Counted from the stretch's first letter, positions 35,010 through 46,185 are shown. The stretch is 64,000 nucleotides of DNA from Trichodelitschia bisporula (GCA_010356995.1 ML996694.1:123224-187223); one strand, 5' to 3'. Numbers and translations: made by a program. Notes: a model not told the origin generated them from the letters alone.

Positions 35010-35385
35010 CTCCTAATGGGATGGTGATACAACCTTGCGGAGAACGCGGTATGCCTCGGTGGGAGCGTAGCAATCGATAATCAAACTATTGATGCCCCTT
35101 GCCACAGTGCTGCTCATGAATTCAAGCACCTCGATGGCCTTACGGTGGTTGTCGTCGTACTTCCGTTTGTGCAACTTGTAGCGTTCGATGTCGAACTGTA
35201 ACTCCGGTGTCATTCGGTCGCCGGTGAAGGAAGGCGTTTTGGGGCGAGCCTGAGGCTCCCACGGATCATGGTTCGTCATCGTCATCAGGAACGTCGAAGT
35301 CCAGCAGATGCTCAGCGTCAAGTTTCCGGGCATGCCGCACGAGCTGTGCCTCCCATTCGACCCACTGTGGGTTTTTACACTGCGT
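35010..35385 (-). mobile_element. Fossil fragment of a Copia-type (Ty1) LTR retrotransposon, gag region
   Basis: The minus strand retains a gag-like segment (ELQFDIERYKLHKRKYDDNH, then EVLEFMSSTVARGI and APTEAYRVLRKVV), which resembles the capsid region of Ty1/Copia elements. The piece is broken and short; no protease, integrase or reverse transcriptase part and no LTR was seen. It looks like an old isolated remnant. Confidence 0.5.
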
Positions 35386-35467
35386 TAAAATTATTCTGTC
35401 GCCCGGAGCCATTTGTCGTGGAACCTCGGCAGGTGATGTCGTTGACTACATGGGGGTTGTGGAGGTG

Positions 35468-35600
35468 AAGGTGATCTGAAAGGAGATTCGGTGACAAACC
35501 GGTTGAGGTGAGAGAGGAAGGGATTCGAACTTTGAAGGTGTTCCGAAGGAAGATTCCGTGACGAACCGAGTGAAGTGAGAGGAAGAAATTCAAACGCTTG
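35468..35600 (+). repeat. Two-copy tandem repeat, about 67 bp
   Basis: The copies align from GGTGATCTGAAAGGAGATTC and GGTGTTCCGAAGGAAGATTC through GTGACRAACCGR and GTGAGAG to GAAATTCAAACG or GGGATTCGAACT. The repeat abuts the Copia fossil and may belong to it or to a neighbouring insertion. Confidence 0.7.
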
Positions 35601-36979
35601 CCGGTATACTTGTGTTGCTGTACGCAACGATGCTGCCAACGACTCGTATCGACAATTCTCCTCGGATTCTTTCTATGTCAGCCAGGAAGTAGCCATCTTC
35701 TAAAGGAGCATGGGCTTACCACACTCAATGGCAACGTATCTCAGGTGAAAGAGTGAGTACGGTAGACGACAAAGATATAGAAGGGAGAGGGAGCAGCGGA
35801 GCCGTGATAAAGCATGCTAATGTCCTCCCAAGTGTCCTCCGGCGCGCTTTCCGTTGACGTCCTGTCCCTTCTTGCAAGAATAAGATGCTCCTTCCGACGT
35901 TGATGCGCACCTTCTCTGAAAAGAATGCCCCTTCCAACGACCAGACACGCCTGCTTTGGATCTATATCACGGTTGACCATGGCGATGATGACCCTCAGCT
36001 TAGGGAAGTATCAACTACTCGGCTTCGACTCCACCGCCATCGTCTTGAAGAGAAGACAAGATAGTCGAGATCTGGGTGGCTGAGCCAAGGCGGTTGAAAG
36101 AGACTACGGCTTGAACAATGGTACAGGTGACGACGGGCGTAGCCCGCCGATTCCGATCCATATCGACGAAGAGAAGACAATCCCAGCACTGTTGGATATC
36201 CAGTTCTCACAGCTCAACTCAAGCCATGCTGACTCATCGCCGGCCCAGACAAGCGTCCTCAGCCTTGCGGCGCTAGCCTCACGCGAGATCTCAACGCCAA
36301 TTCCCACAATGTTGTGCTCGTGAACGGAGTCCGGATTACAGTAGTGAAAAGCAGCTCATGAGAAGACTGATCGAGTCGGCGGGTGCATCACTACAGCACC
36401 AACGTATCCTCCTCAGCACGGGGAAAGTCAAAGACTCATCCTTATCTCTCCCTCTCTCCCCTTCCCAGACCGCTAGAAACCCAAAGCCACCCAGTTAACG
36501 CCCAACCTTATCCAAACGGCGACGGTTAGCATCGGCTCTGATTTTCGCTGGTTCCATGTCTGCTCCTTCTTCGCTGCCCAATATCGGGGAAACTCGCTTC
36601 GTGCATTAGATAGGGCTGTGTTCTCCGATATCGCCCGGTGCTGATAAGGCGCCGGTGTCGGCATACGTGAATCAATTTACGTACGCGGACTAGGGGTGGG
36701 TTAGGGTTCGCACAGCTTACCGTAGTAGAGCACGGTCTTGGAACGGGCTGAAGAGTTTCGGCAGTAAAGGCATTTGGAGGTTCACGATGGTACAGACGGA
36801 GTCATATCTCAAGAATTGAAATTGAACCGTAGCTCATAAGCAACCGTCTATATCCCACCCAACGCCTCACCATGCACCATTACCTGGATATCAACCGCCA
36901 CCGAAAGAAAAACAAAATCCCCAGAGCCGCACATACACATCCAAATCGTGGGTTAGGTACCACTCCCAAAACCACGCCT

Positions 36980-38037
36980 CTACCGACTCGGCCCAGCCTG
37001 CATCCTCGCAAACCGAAAAAGCTGCTTCAACCCCCCCTCCCCTTCACTCCCCGCAACCTCCCTCTTCTCATACACCAGCCTCTCCTCCGCACCATGCCCG
37101 GCATACACGCTCCGTCTCGCCTGCCCGGGTTCCGCCGAGGCGTAAGCCGAGCCATAACCCGCCCCCGAGCCCGAAGCCGAAAAAGGATTCACCAAATCCA
37201 CACTCCTCCCCAGCCCATGACTCGTGCTATACGGATTACTCCTCGGCGGCAACGGGCGCATACTCGGTGTAAACGGTAAACTCCCACTCCCACTACTACT
37301 CGCCGGCGAATGCGGCGCGAAGCTTACCGCCGGCGCAACGGGGCTGTATGTGAAGCTCGCGGGGGCGCGGGTGTGTTTTGGCCTAGAGGGAGGGTAGGAG
37401 GTGTGATGCCGGGCGAAGGGGGGGCGGGGATGGTCGGTATCTGAGTCGGAGTCGGAGTCGGTGTGTGCCGGGGTTGTGGCGGTGTACCGCGGGGAGTGCA
37501 GCGCGGTGGGCGATTTTTGGGGGAGGATGTCCCGGGTGGGTATGTGCGTTGGGGATGGGGGGGTGTGATCTTGTATGTGCGGGATGTGTGTGCTTGAGTC
37601 GCGGCGGCGGCAGCTGTCTCGTTAGTCTAGCCCTGTTCCCTCTGCGAAGGAACACATACCTCTCGCTGCAGTACAGCACCGCGTTGGGGACAATAATTTG
37701 CTTGTCGCACGTCGCGCTGCGAACGTCAGCCTCGTCCTTCACCAATGCCATCCTATGTGCAAGACAGCCTCGGACCCACGCACCAGAACTGCAAAAAACT
37801 CGCGCCCAGCATTTCGTCCTCGCTATCCGTGTGGCTTTGTACCTTGCCTGCGCGGGAGCTGGGGCGGGAATTCGGTCGAGAGTTGGGTCGACTGGCGGAG
37901 GCGTGCGTGTGGGCGCGCTTGCTGCCGGTTGACGTGCGAGGACCGCGCGATGCGTGCGGACCGCTCGCTCTGCGAGTATGGTGCAGGTGAGTCCCCGCCG
38001 GGGGAGCGCGGGCGTGGTGGTGGGCTGTCGAGGCCAT
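36980..38037 (-). CDS. Ecl1-type zinc-binding protein (lifespan regulator family) with long C-terminal extension
   Basis: Members of the Ecl1/2/3 family are small nuclear zinc proteins that extend chronological lifespan and respond to nutrient limitation in fission yeast. Three exons (38037-37784, 37716-37660, 37613-36980; introns 67 and 46 nt) give 314 residues. The diagnostic segment spans both introns: DEMLGASFLQFCATCDKQII then VPNAVLYCSESCRRRDS, a CxxC...CxxxC zinc site. Upstream are about 70 disordered residues rich in His, Arg and Ser (SRPNSRPNSRPSSRAGK). Downstream about 200 residues are proline/serine-rich (AHTDSDSDSDTDH, FTYSPVAPAVSFAPHSPASS, SRSVDL-type motifs) and end in a short basic helix (GGLKQLFRFARMQAGPSR). 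Splice phases support the zinc motif strongly; the first ATG is less certain. Confidence 0.85.
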
Positions 38038-40539
38038 TGTGCTGGGGGTGGGGAGATATATATGTGGTGAGGTGTGGTGAGGTGTGGTGAGGCTGCAGGG
38101 CGGCTGCACCGTTGAGCGAGTTTCAGGATCGGCGAGAGGGGATTGGTGGAGGGGCAGAGGCCACGACTGTGGGAATGGCGGTGACACGAGGCGCGGCGGA
38201 GGGGATGGTGTTCCCTGCTTCGAGGCGGCTTATCGGTGAGATGTCGGTTGGGTTTTTCAGTTTCTATGTGCGTTGTCTCAGCTAGGGACGGAGGCTGAAG
38301 GGATACGGTTCCGGTGCAGTGTGAAGGGAACGGGAGAGATAGAGGTGCATGGTGGTACGTACCTATCGGGTATATTTAGAGGAGGGAGATATCGGAGGCG
38401 ATTGAGGGGCGAGCAGAAGGTGTGACGCTTTGTTATGACGCTCGACGCCTTTTCTTCGGATTATTCTACCGAGACGGCACCGCCGATTTGATGCTTCAGC
38501 TGGATAGCTACAGTGCTCCGCAGCTAGCTGGGATGGCGCCAAGGGGAGTGGAGGGGCAACCCCAGATTGTTCTTATCGACGACGGCTGGAAGCGGATAAA
38601 GGCGAGGAAGGGAGTAGAGGAAGTCAATCGGTGACTGGAGGGAGGAACTGAGGGAGAGGTGAAGCAGGTGTCCGAGTGGGTGTTCTTTGATTCCCTTGGG
38701 CGCTGATATGGAGCGGGGAGGCAGCACAATGAACAAACAACGACTTTCCCTCTGAAAGGCAACGCAAATGATAACGATTCGTCGATCAACGTCTCCCAAT
38801 TGCGTCAAATCCAACGATCTCGTAGAGCAGATCGAGCCTCAAAAAAGCAAGACCAAACAACGTCGTTAAGAACGGAATAAAAGCGTCAGAGAGAAACGAA
38901 CGGATAGCAGTAACCACACCATCCTCCCGTTCTCTCCCACGCCTTTTATCACCTCCATCCAGCCCTTCGCGGGGGGTGTTCGCCCCCACCCCACACACCC
39001 GCCCAAATTACTCTTCAGTGGAACAGGCCGCGCATACCCCCAAATAGGATATCCTACCCACAGTAGGTTCGCGCCCACATCCCCTCCGCCCAATCCCATC
39101 CCCAGAAAACGGGCCGATATCGTCCCTCCCTCCCCAAGCCATAGCACTCGACCGCACTCAACTTCGCCGTACCACTGCAACCCGCACGCCCCGCCGCGGT
39201 GCCTGGAAGTATAGTCAGGGATAACCTCTCTCGCATCCAAGCGCTTGATACGCACCGCGTGGCTGCGCACCGCGTCGGCGTGCGGTGGCTCGGGAATCAC
39301 AATATTTTCGTGCCGCAGACGCGATTACCACAATCAATGTCCTCTTACGCTTCCGCAATCGCACACGCTTTCCCCTCCCATGGCTTGATAGCTTCCGTCC
39401 CCCCACTCACCCCTCCACCAGCCAATGAGACATCCCACCCCGCACCGCCAAGCGCCGGCCGCTGCGGGGAAATACGCAGTAAAGCGCCCCCGAGCGATCG
39501 GATTGCGCCTTCAAGCCTCATGCAAAAAGCCGTTGGGAAAGAGCAAATAATACAACCTCGTGCTACGCAACCTTGATGGGCGGCAGGCAGCTTACGTTGC
39601 TCCCCTAGTGCCAGGACTCGGTGAGACCGCGGGCGGCATGCCGAATGCCGAGCTACGGTTTGCCACCGTGCAGAGGCCGCTGCAATATCAATCCCGGTAT
39701 CAGGTCGAGTCTGCGCATCCCGGGATGGGAGGAGGATTCGCTGGTGCACTCGCTGTGCGAGCCGGGGTTGTTGCGCCCGTCCCGCGGTGGGATATTCCGA
39801 CCGCGGGTAGCCGTGCAACGCCGACCCGCTATTGTGTGCTTGATACGAGAGATAGTGTTTGGGTGAGTCAAATGTCGACAGGGAGAGGACAAATTGCGCC
39901 TGTAGGGCGTAGACGGCGAGTGTATGGCGTGGAAGGCTAGGTGTGGATGGCGACATCTTGTGCCTTGCAGTGCTTGGCCTTGTTCAGGGTAGGGATGGAT
40001 TGGGGAGGTGGTGAGGCCTGGGCGGTGGGTAGGGGGGGGATGGGACCATACCGCTTGGTGCGCACGAAATGGGCGATCGATCGGTGGGCGTGGTGATGGA
40101 CATGGGGTTGGGGTTGGCATGTGGTGTTTAATCTCGAAGGTGAGGCTGAGAGATTGAGAAGACGCATGTGTTGGGTGTGAGGTGTTTCATGGGCTCGCTG
40201 ATGCCTGCTTTGATGTGCGGGAATTCATGCTCAGAGGCATTTCATGCCCACTGGGTTATGAGGGAATCGATGCTCGGAGGCATTTCAATACCACTGGGCT
40301 ATGAGGGATTATTCATGCCCCAGAAGGCGCCAGTCTCTGGGTCGTGAGGTAATTGAGGTCCAGAGTGATGAAAGAGGCCGACTCGGAGTTCCGGACTCCC
40401 CGCTCAAAAACACCAATGGCAATCCGTCGCCTCAAGATGGCCCGAATCCAAGAGATCAGCACTGCTTCGATATTATGCTCAACAAAATGCCAGTCCCGAT
40501 CCCGGAAGACAATGAGAATGAAGCCTGCAATCACCAACC
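38038..40539. other. Intergenic region with a 43-bp repeat, no gene recognised
   Basis: A minus-strand open frame at 38866-39300 has some coding character but no motif or confirming intron. A (GTGAGGTGTG)n repeat lies at 38064-38092, and two-and-a-half 43-bp repeats lie at 40219-40330. Confidence 0.45.
40219..40330 (+). repeat. 43-bp tandem repeat, two and a half copies
   Basis: Units read GGGAATTCATGCTCAGAGGC, then ATTTCATGCCCACTGGGTTATGA; the second copy differs at a few positions and a third is partial. The period is 43 bp (ATGCTC at 40227 and 40270). Confidence 0.8.
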
Positions 40540-41862
40540 CTAATCCGGCAGCTCCTCAGCTGGCCCCTCTCTCCATAGCTCGAGAACTTCAATCGGACAC
40601 ATACTCGAGTAATACGGCACAAACCGTTCCCCCTTCTTCAACGTCCAGTTACAATCTTGCATCTCGATCCCTCTGCGCCCTGCACTCATGTCAGTCAAAG
40701 CCTAACACCAACACACAGGAACATACTGCACTCGTCCTTAAACACCTCATACGTCCCCTCCCCCCTCACCGTACTCGCAATATACGCAACCGTCTGCCCC
40801 CCCTCCCTCGGCGCCAACAGCGCATGCAGCGTCTCCACCAGCGCCGGCGTATTAGTCGCATCATACGTCTGCACGCATAAGCCCCACAACTCCGCACCTT
40901 AATACCCCGGAAACACTCACAATGTCCGCGCCTAGCACAACATCAAACGTCCCCCTCATCTCCTCGATATGCCCAAACGGCTCGCCCCACGGCAGCGTCA
41001 CCGCGCGGATCTCGCTCTCTTCGTTGTCAGGGCCCTGCCCGTTGAGCGCTATATTGGCCCGCAGCGCCTCGACGACGCGGGCGTCGCCGTCGGTGGCGAC
41101 GACACTGGACGTCAGCAGCAGCGCGCATACGAGCGCGAGAAGACCGGTCCCCGAGCCGAGTTCTAGGACGTGGCGCCCGGCGATGAGGTATGAGGCTGAG
41201 AGGAGAGAGCGGGCGAGGTGCAGCGAGGCTTCCCAGGTGCGGACGCCGGTGGTGCCTGAGGCGGCGAGGACGGAGCGCGTTTCGAGGATGGTGATGGGGG
41301 GGACGTGGGGTGGGAAGGTGTAGCTTACGTAGGCGGGTGTTTGGGGGGATGAGGAGGGGAGGGGGGTGGAGAGGAGATGGCCGAAGTAGGTGGCGAGGCT
41401 GTCGGAGAGTTCCTGGCGCGGGTTAGGTGGTTGTCATGGAAGCGGTGATTGAGGATAGATATATAGTCGCATTGAAATGTGGATTAGAGCAGCTAAGTAC
41501 TGGAGGAGTAAGATGCTGAATCCTCCTCTTGAATCTCAAAGTCTCCCGCTGAGTGTGTAAGCAGTAACGCAGAACGCAAAGACGGAAGAGCATCAGGAAA
41601 CGCTACAACCTACATCCTCCTCGGGATCATCGATGGCACCCTCGATAGTTTTGATCAGACGCTTCAAGATTCGAAGCTGATACCTGAGCGGCGGTGCATA
41701 TTTTACGTTCTCGAACAGCATCTCATAGAGCCACTGTTGGGCCTGCGGCTTCTTGAGAAGCGTAGGTGCCGGCCATCGCAGCAAATCCAACTCGACAAGT
41801 TGAAAGTACTCGTGCGAAAAATCGACAAGGCGCTCCTTTTCGTCTCTAGTGAGGTCTGCCAT
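40540..41862 (-). CDS. EFM3: FAM86-type eEF2 lysine methyltransferase (EFM3)
   Basis: EFM3/EEF2KMT methylates a lysine of elongation factor 2 using S-adenosylmethionine. Four exons (41862-41614, 41412-40921, 40868-40727, 40679-40540) give 340 residues, matching the yeast protein in length. The N-terminal FAM86 domain is visible (DLLRWPAPTLLKKPQAQQWL, YEMLFENVKYAPPLRYQLRI). The methyltransferase fold follows: ILETRSVLAASGTTGVRTWE, SAM-binding HVLELGSGTGLLALVCALLL, VVATDGD, and the motif VVLGADITYDATNTPALVE. It ends with ECRRRGIEMQDCNW and CPIEVLELWREG. Intron 1 is about 200 nt, long for this window, so a small extra exon is possible. An ATG at 41937 would add 25 residues. The gene is head to head with eS24. 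Confidence 0.88.
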
Positions 41863-42205
41863 GTAACCAATTGTTTGACGTCGTTGAGTTTCGAGATGGT
41901 CGAGAGGTGCAGCCTGAGAGCTCAGGCAGGTTGACATAAGCCGGTCTTGGCTGTCCGTCCGCCAAGACCTCGTCCCGGCACAACGTTAGCCCGCAATTTG
42001 GCGAACCCACAAACGCCTCCCACGCCCGCCGCTCAACACCGCACTCCCGGACATCGACGACGTAGTGACAATCCACCCGCGAGCGGTTCCCATCACGACA
42101 TTCGACAAAGACAGTACGCTTCATCCCCATTTCCCGAATCCTTGCGTCAAGGAGGGCATTTTCTAACATCTGCTTGGCATAGTCGACATAGTCTTCGCCC
42201 ATCAT
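41846..42205 (-). CDS. Candidate small antisense ORF in the EFM3-eS24 promoter
   Basis: The frame starts [20 protein letters not shown], with its ATG overlapping the eS24 start codon on the other strand, and runs about 119 residues. The first 95 have balanced composition and five cysteines (VEC, DCHY, RECG, PNCG, TLC), and GC-ending codons predominate. It overlaps the start of EFM3. I recognise no family. It may be a chance frame in a ribosomal-protein leader, or a genuine small gene or upstream exon; no intron or signal supports translation. Confidence 0.25.
   Translation of the reverse strand: MMGEDYVDYAKQMLENALLDARIREMGMKRTVFVECRDGNRSRVDCHYVVDVRECGVERRAWEAFVGSPNCGLTLCRDEVLADGQPRPAYVNLPELSGCTSRPSRNSTTSNNWLHGRPH
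41863..42203. promoter_or_regulatory. Bidirectional promoter between EFM3 and eS24
   Basis: The two start codons are 341 bp apart on opposite strands, so both genes must share this interval for initiation. Unexpectedly, the minus strand is open throughout with GC-rich codon choice (see the antisense frame at 41846-42205). Confidence 0.6.
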
Positions 42206-42712
42206 GTCGTCGGACGCCCCTGTCACCTTGCGCACGCGCAAATTCATTCGCAACCCGCTGCTGGCGCGCAAGCAGATGGTCGTGTGAGTTGGCATTGGAT
42301 ATACTGAAGGAAGGATGATGCTGATGGAGTCCAGTGACGTGCTGCACCCCAACCGCCCGAACGTCTCCAAGGACGAGCTCCGCACGAAGTTGTCCGAGCT
42401 GTACAAGGCCAACAAGGAGCAGGTGTCCATCTTCGGTCTGCGGACACAGTACGGTGGTGGCAAGAGCACTGGCTTCGCTCTGATCTACGACTCCTCCGAG
42501 GCGCTGAAGAAGTTCGAGCCCCACTACCGGCTGGTGCGCTACGGCCTGGCCGCCAAGATTGAGAAGGCGTCTCGGCAGCAGCGTACGTTTCCTTTCCTAT
42601 CAGTACTACGCAAACCACTGACATTCCCAAAGGCAAGCAGCGCAAGAACCGTGCGAAGGAGTTCCGTGGTACGGCCAAGACCAAGGGCGCCAAGTCGAAG
42701 GACAAGAAATAA
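42204..42712 (+). CDS. RPS24: 40S ribosomal protein eS24
   Basis: eS24 is a structural protein of the small ribosomal subunit, needed for pre-rRNA processing. Three exons (42204-42283, 42335-42582, 42633-42712; introns of about 50 nt) give 135 residues, the conserved length. Signature segments are [60 protein letters not shown] and [20 protein letters not shown]. It ends with the basic tail [20 protein letters not shown]. It is divergent from EFM3, another translation gene. Confidence 0.97.
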
Positions 42713-44129
42713 ACATATCTCTCTGGCTGCGGGCGTTGTGGCTGGGTGTCGGCGCGTGGGCTATCTCTGCGAAGGCGGCGGCGACTATTGCGCACCAGGT
42801 GTGGTTCTGTTCGTCGTGTGGGTATGATAGACGGACAGCAACGTTTGGTTGCGTGTCGGATGCTGACCTGGCTTGAAATGCACATGCTCTGAAGCTCTTT
42901 TCTTGCGATGTATATGTCTGTGCTGTGTGCGTGGTGAGGATGTTGATTTTGATGTGTCGAGCCGATGGCTATCAGAATTTTCAGAGGCGACCGGCGCCCT
43001 GTGCTTACCGAGACCTGGTTATACGACGAGAAAGAAACCCGATAGATATGGGTTGAAGTCATCGACTGCTGCCATCTACCATTTGTTTCGATGCTTAAAT
43101 TCGTTTTGCCCACCATATGGAGTGATGCTTTTCGACATCTCGCATGAGCCAAAGGGTGACAGTCAATCAGTTCTCTCTGGCTCTTCCCCACTATTCAAGC
43201 CCGTCTAACCCGTATTTAGTTCCCGTCTCTCATATTCCTACAACACAACCTTCAGCGCCCTCACGGTTTGCTCACGGCATCGCCCGCAACACATATCGGG
43301 TCTGGAAAAAATCATTTCGTCTCGTGCGCTTGCTGCTGCTGGTCCTTATCACCGTGCTGTGATATGGACTGCTCCGTACGGTCCATACGATACGTCCAAT
43401 CGACGTTGAAAATCGTTCTTGTCTACCTATCCATCATCCTGACCCTCGCCTGAGCGTGCATTGAAGGTGGGTATGGGCTATGTCACATAGTGGTGAGGAC
43501 AACACGTTGTGCCTGCCACTGCCATCGCTGCTCCGTGTTAAACTCTGGTTCTTACAAGGCATAGACAGCATTTTTGCGGGGTTAGATATGTATGAGGGAG
43601 GCTGGGCTGGCTGCTGGATTGTCTTCAGCGCGTCCAGAACTAGACGACGAAAGGTAGACGCATCGAAGTCGAAATAGATATTGCGAGGTACTACACTCAG
43701 TGTTTGAACTAGCGACCGACTGCGGTTCTGCGCCATCCCATTGCCTGCAGGGTATATTGGCCTGTAATCGCGCCGACAACCTCCTGCCGCTTCTCCGCAC
43801 CACCGTCGCCGCGAGCCGCCGTTAGCCTTTCCTGCCGCTTGCCTCGAGGGGTAGGTACAGCTCATCTGGACGTTGTGTTTGATGGTCGCGAGCGGGCGGA
43901 GGACGCGTGGTACCGGGGATGGATAGAGAGCTTATAGGCGTGTAAATGGATATGCATTCTGCGATGCTGAACTGCCGTGCTGGTTTCAGCGTCTAGCTGG
44001 TGACGAGTGTCGCCCTTCGGCCATCGTGGCCCCTTGCTCACCTCAATGAATTCGACGTTGGCAGACTGCCGAGTTAGCTTCATTCTATCTAGTGGCAGCC
44101 GCTCATTTCTCTTCGGCCTCTATGGCCAG

Positions 44130-45557
44130 GTGCAGTGCTGCACACCCACTGTCTGAATGAGCGGGGTTCTCGCCGCTGGAGGGTCGGTGATTGCGTCTCG
44201 CTGCCAGTTCTGGTATCTAGCACGACGGCAGCGCGTATGCATCCCATCGTCGCGAAAGGACTGGGCTCTAGACTAGTATCCCACCGCCTGTGTAGCAGCT
44301 TGTGGACCCCGACCGCGACTCGTTTCGCCTAGCAAACAGTCATTACGGCGAGCAGACAGCTTCCGTGTCTGACGCGCATGAACCACTCGTAAAATCCCGC
44401 TTTTTGCCGGATGCGGAGCCACTGTGCGGAGGCTATATACATGCTGTACGCCCTCATTGGCCCAGTCGAACCGCATCGATGCCTCTGCTAAACTCGCTGG
44501 CAGTACGACTCCAGCGACGCACATAGGTTTGATGTGGTTTCCTGTGCATCCCTAGCCGGGGACGAGCCCCGCGAGGGCTAGACCACGGTATCCCGTCTCC
44601 TGTGTATCAGCTGTAGCCTCGCCGATCGCATCGTGCTTCGCATAGGAAACCGCCGCCGGGGCGAGCCTCTGGGTCCCAGATCCGGAGTGTCCACACAGGG
44701 TGGCATTTACGGTATCCCCTCAGCTTGTACAGCAGCTTGTAGATTCACTGATCCTGAAATCTGATCGTCTGACAAACCGACATCGTGGCTCGCCTCCAGA
44801 CCTCGCGTCTAGTACTCCTGAAGCGCGCGTAGACCCCAGCGTCACTCCACCCTTTGGAAGAACTCAGACGATGAGCAAATGCGCTGGAAACGATATCGCC
44901 ATGTCCTCCAGCTGGATATGAGTTCGTAGACAGAGCTGTCGCCTAACAAAGCGCCCTTGCGTTTTGCCGCCAACTCTCGCACCTAGCACGCTTACAATAC
45001 ACGGAAATCTGAGAGTCACACATGCTCCGTTGCAGTCCCTTTGCCAGATGCCCCTCTCATGTGCTGGTCCAGCCGTAGAGCCCGAGTCCCGCGACTTGGG
45101 TGGGGAGAAGGCGAGACTGGCAGCGGGAAACAAGCTTCACGATTCTGGCCTCTGTTGCCGGTCTGGGCCAATATGCCACTTGAATGTATTGTTCTTCATG
45201 TCTAGCTAACTGGCTCAAGGTCCGCGACCACGCAGCCGGCTCGCTGGCTGTCGCGTAGATGCAAAGCTTGCCGCTATGGGCAGGCTTCACGATTCTTGCC
45301 TTGCCGTTGGTATAGGCCAGCAGGGCGCTCGAGTCTGTCCTGGATTCGTCTCCGATTTACTCGCTTAACGCGGAAGCAAATGCGCAGGCAGGATCGCATC
45401 CGCGAAGCTCATCGTTGTGGTGAAACCTCACAAATCTTGCTTTTACCGGCAATCTAGTCCATTGCCCTGCTTGATAGTATCATAGATTCGTCTCCTAGTA
45501 GCTCGCTTACCGCCCAAAACAAGTGCGCGGGCGGCATCGCACCCGCAAAGCTCGTCG
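44130..45557 (+). repeat. Degenerate long-period repeats (about 140-300 bp)
   Basis: Recurring motifs include GTATCCC-n-TGTGTATCAGCT near 44276, 44590 and 44711, CTTCACGATTCTGGCCT or CTTCACGATTCTTGCCT near 45135 and 45286, and a 72-bp block with a 142-bp period at 45343-45414 and 45485-45557. Copies are strongly diverged and irregularly spaced, so the array is old. Confidence 0.55.
44552..44581. other. Nested inverted repeat (30 nt)
   Basis: The arms CTAGCC and GGCTAG enclose a second perfect stem, GGGG and CCCC around ACGAG. As RNA or cruciform DNA it would form a stable two-part hairpin. Confidence 0.7.
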
Positions 45558-45828
45558 ACATGGCCAAATTTCGAAATTTCACCGAGTTCAGACAAGAGCT
45601 CGAGGTTGGGACAAGCAAACTTCAGGCATCTCATGGGAAATTCAGGCACCACTCACCGTCGCCCTCGGCGCGCGGTCAGTGCGCAGCATGGCAAGAACCC
45701 GCCCGTCACCCATCGCTCCTTCCCAAAACAGCGGGCAGCGGCCAAAAAACTCGCTTACACTACCGCATGCGGTTAGACACATGTGAGAAACGGTCTTGGC
45801 AGCCTCGCCTCGCAGACCACCTCGAGGA

Positions 45829-45836
45829 GTATAAAT
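45829..45836 (+). promoter_or_regulatory. TATA-box-like element in the repeat island
   Basis: The motif GAGTATAAATACCTCG is a close match to a canonical TATA box and is followed about 30-60 bp later by CT-rich DNA (CCTTTCCTCTACAACTCTTCC) of the kind found at fungal transcription starts. No coding gene follows, so an untranslated transcript is possible. Confidence 0.35.
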
Positions 45837-45930
45837 ACCTCGATTTCAGAGCTCCCTCAAACCCTTTCCTCTACAACTCTTCCTCCTCCTTCAGTTTTCT
45901 CCTTCCTCGTTTTTCTCTTCCAACTCCCAG

Positions 45931-46185
45931 GCCTCTCGTCCGACAGCAGTGCGCTGCTGAGAGGTGTCTGATGGTTAATTACCAAGCTAAAGCTTAGTGG
46001 GGAGGGTGGGTTGGGCTGACCAGTCTCTGGTGTAGCTACGGCCGCCAGAGTACTGGTCTCAAGTGGGCTTCCGAGGGTAATTCCAGTTTGCTGGTCCGGG
46101 CCTCTCTCGTCCGGCGGCAGTGCGCTGCTGAGAGGGCCTGATGGTTAATTCCTAAGCTAAAGCTTAGGGAGGTGGGCGGGTTGGA
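45931..46185 (+). repeat. Duplicated 84-bp block with conserved hairpins
   Basis: Copies at 45931-46014 and 46100-46185 share a GC-rich inverted repeat (CAGCA, GTGCGC, TGCTG inside CCTCT and AGAGG arms), then CTGATGGTTAATT, then AAGCTAAAGCTTA, the last being an AGCT-based palindrome. Most differences lie outside the stems. Confidence 0.7.

Larger units (their letters stand above)
34656..36979. other. Gene-poor stretch with a retroelement fossil and a tandem duplication
   Basis: It contains the Copia-type gag remnant (about 35010-35385) and the 67-bp duplication at 35468-35600. The remainder (35640-36870) shows only short frames without motifs. Confidence 0.55.

Noticed and set aside
38866-39300. 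Minus-strand 144-codon frame with reasonable composition
   Set aside because: No motif, no recognisable splice partner and no promoter evidence; composition alone was not enough to call a gene.
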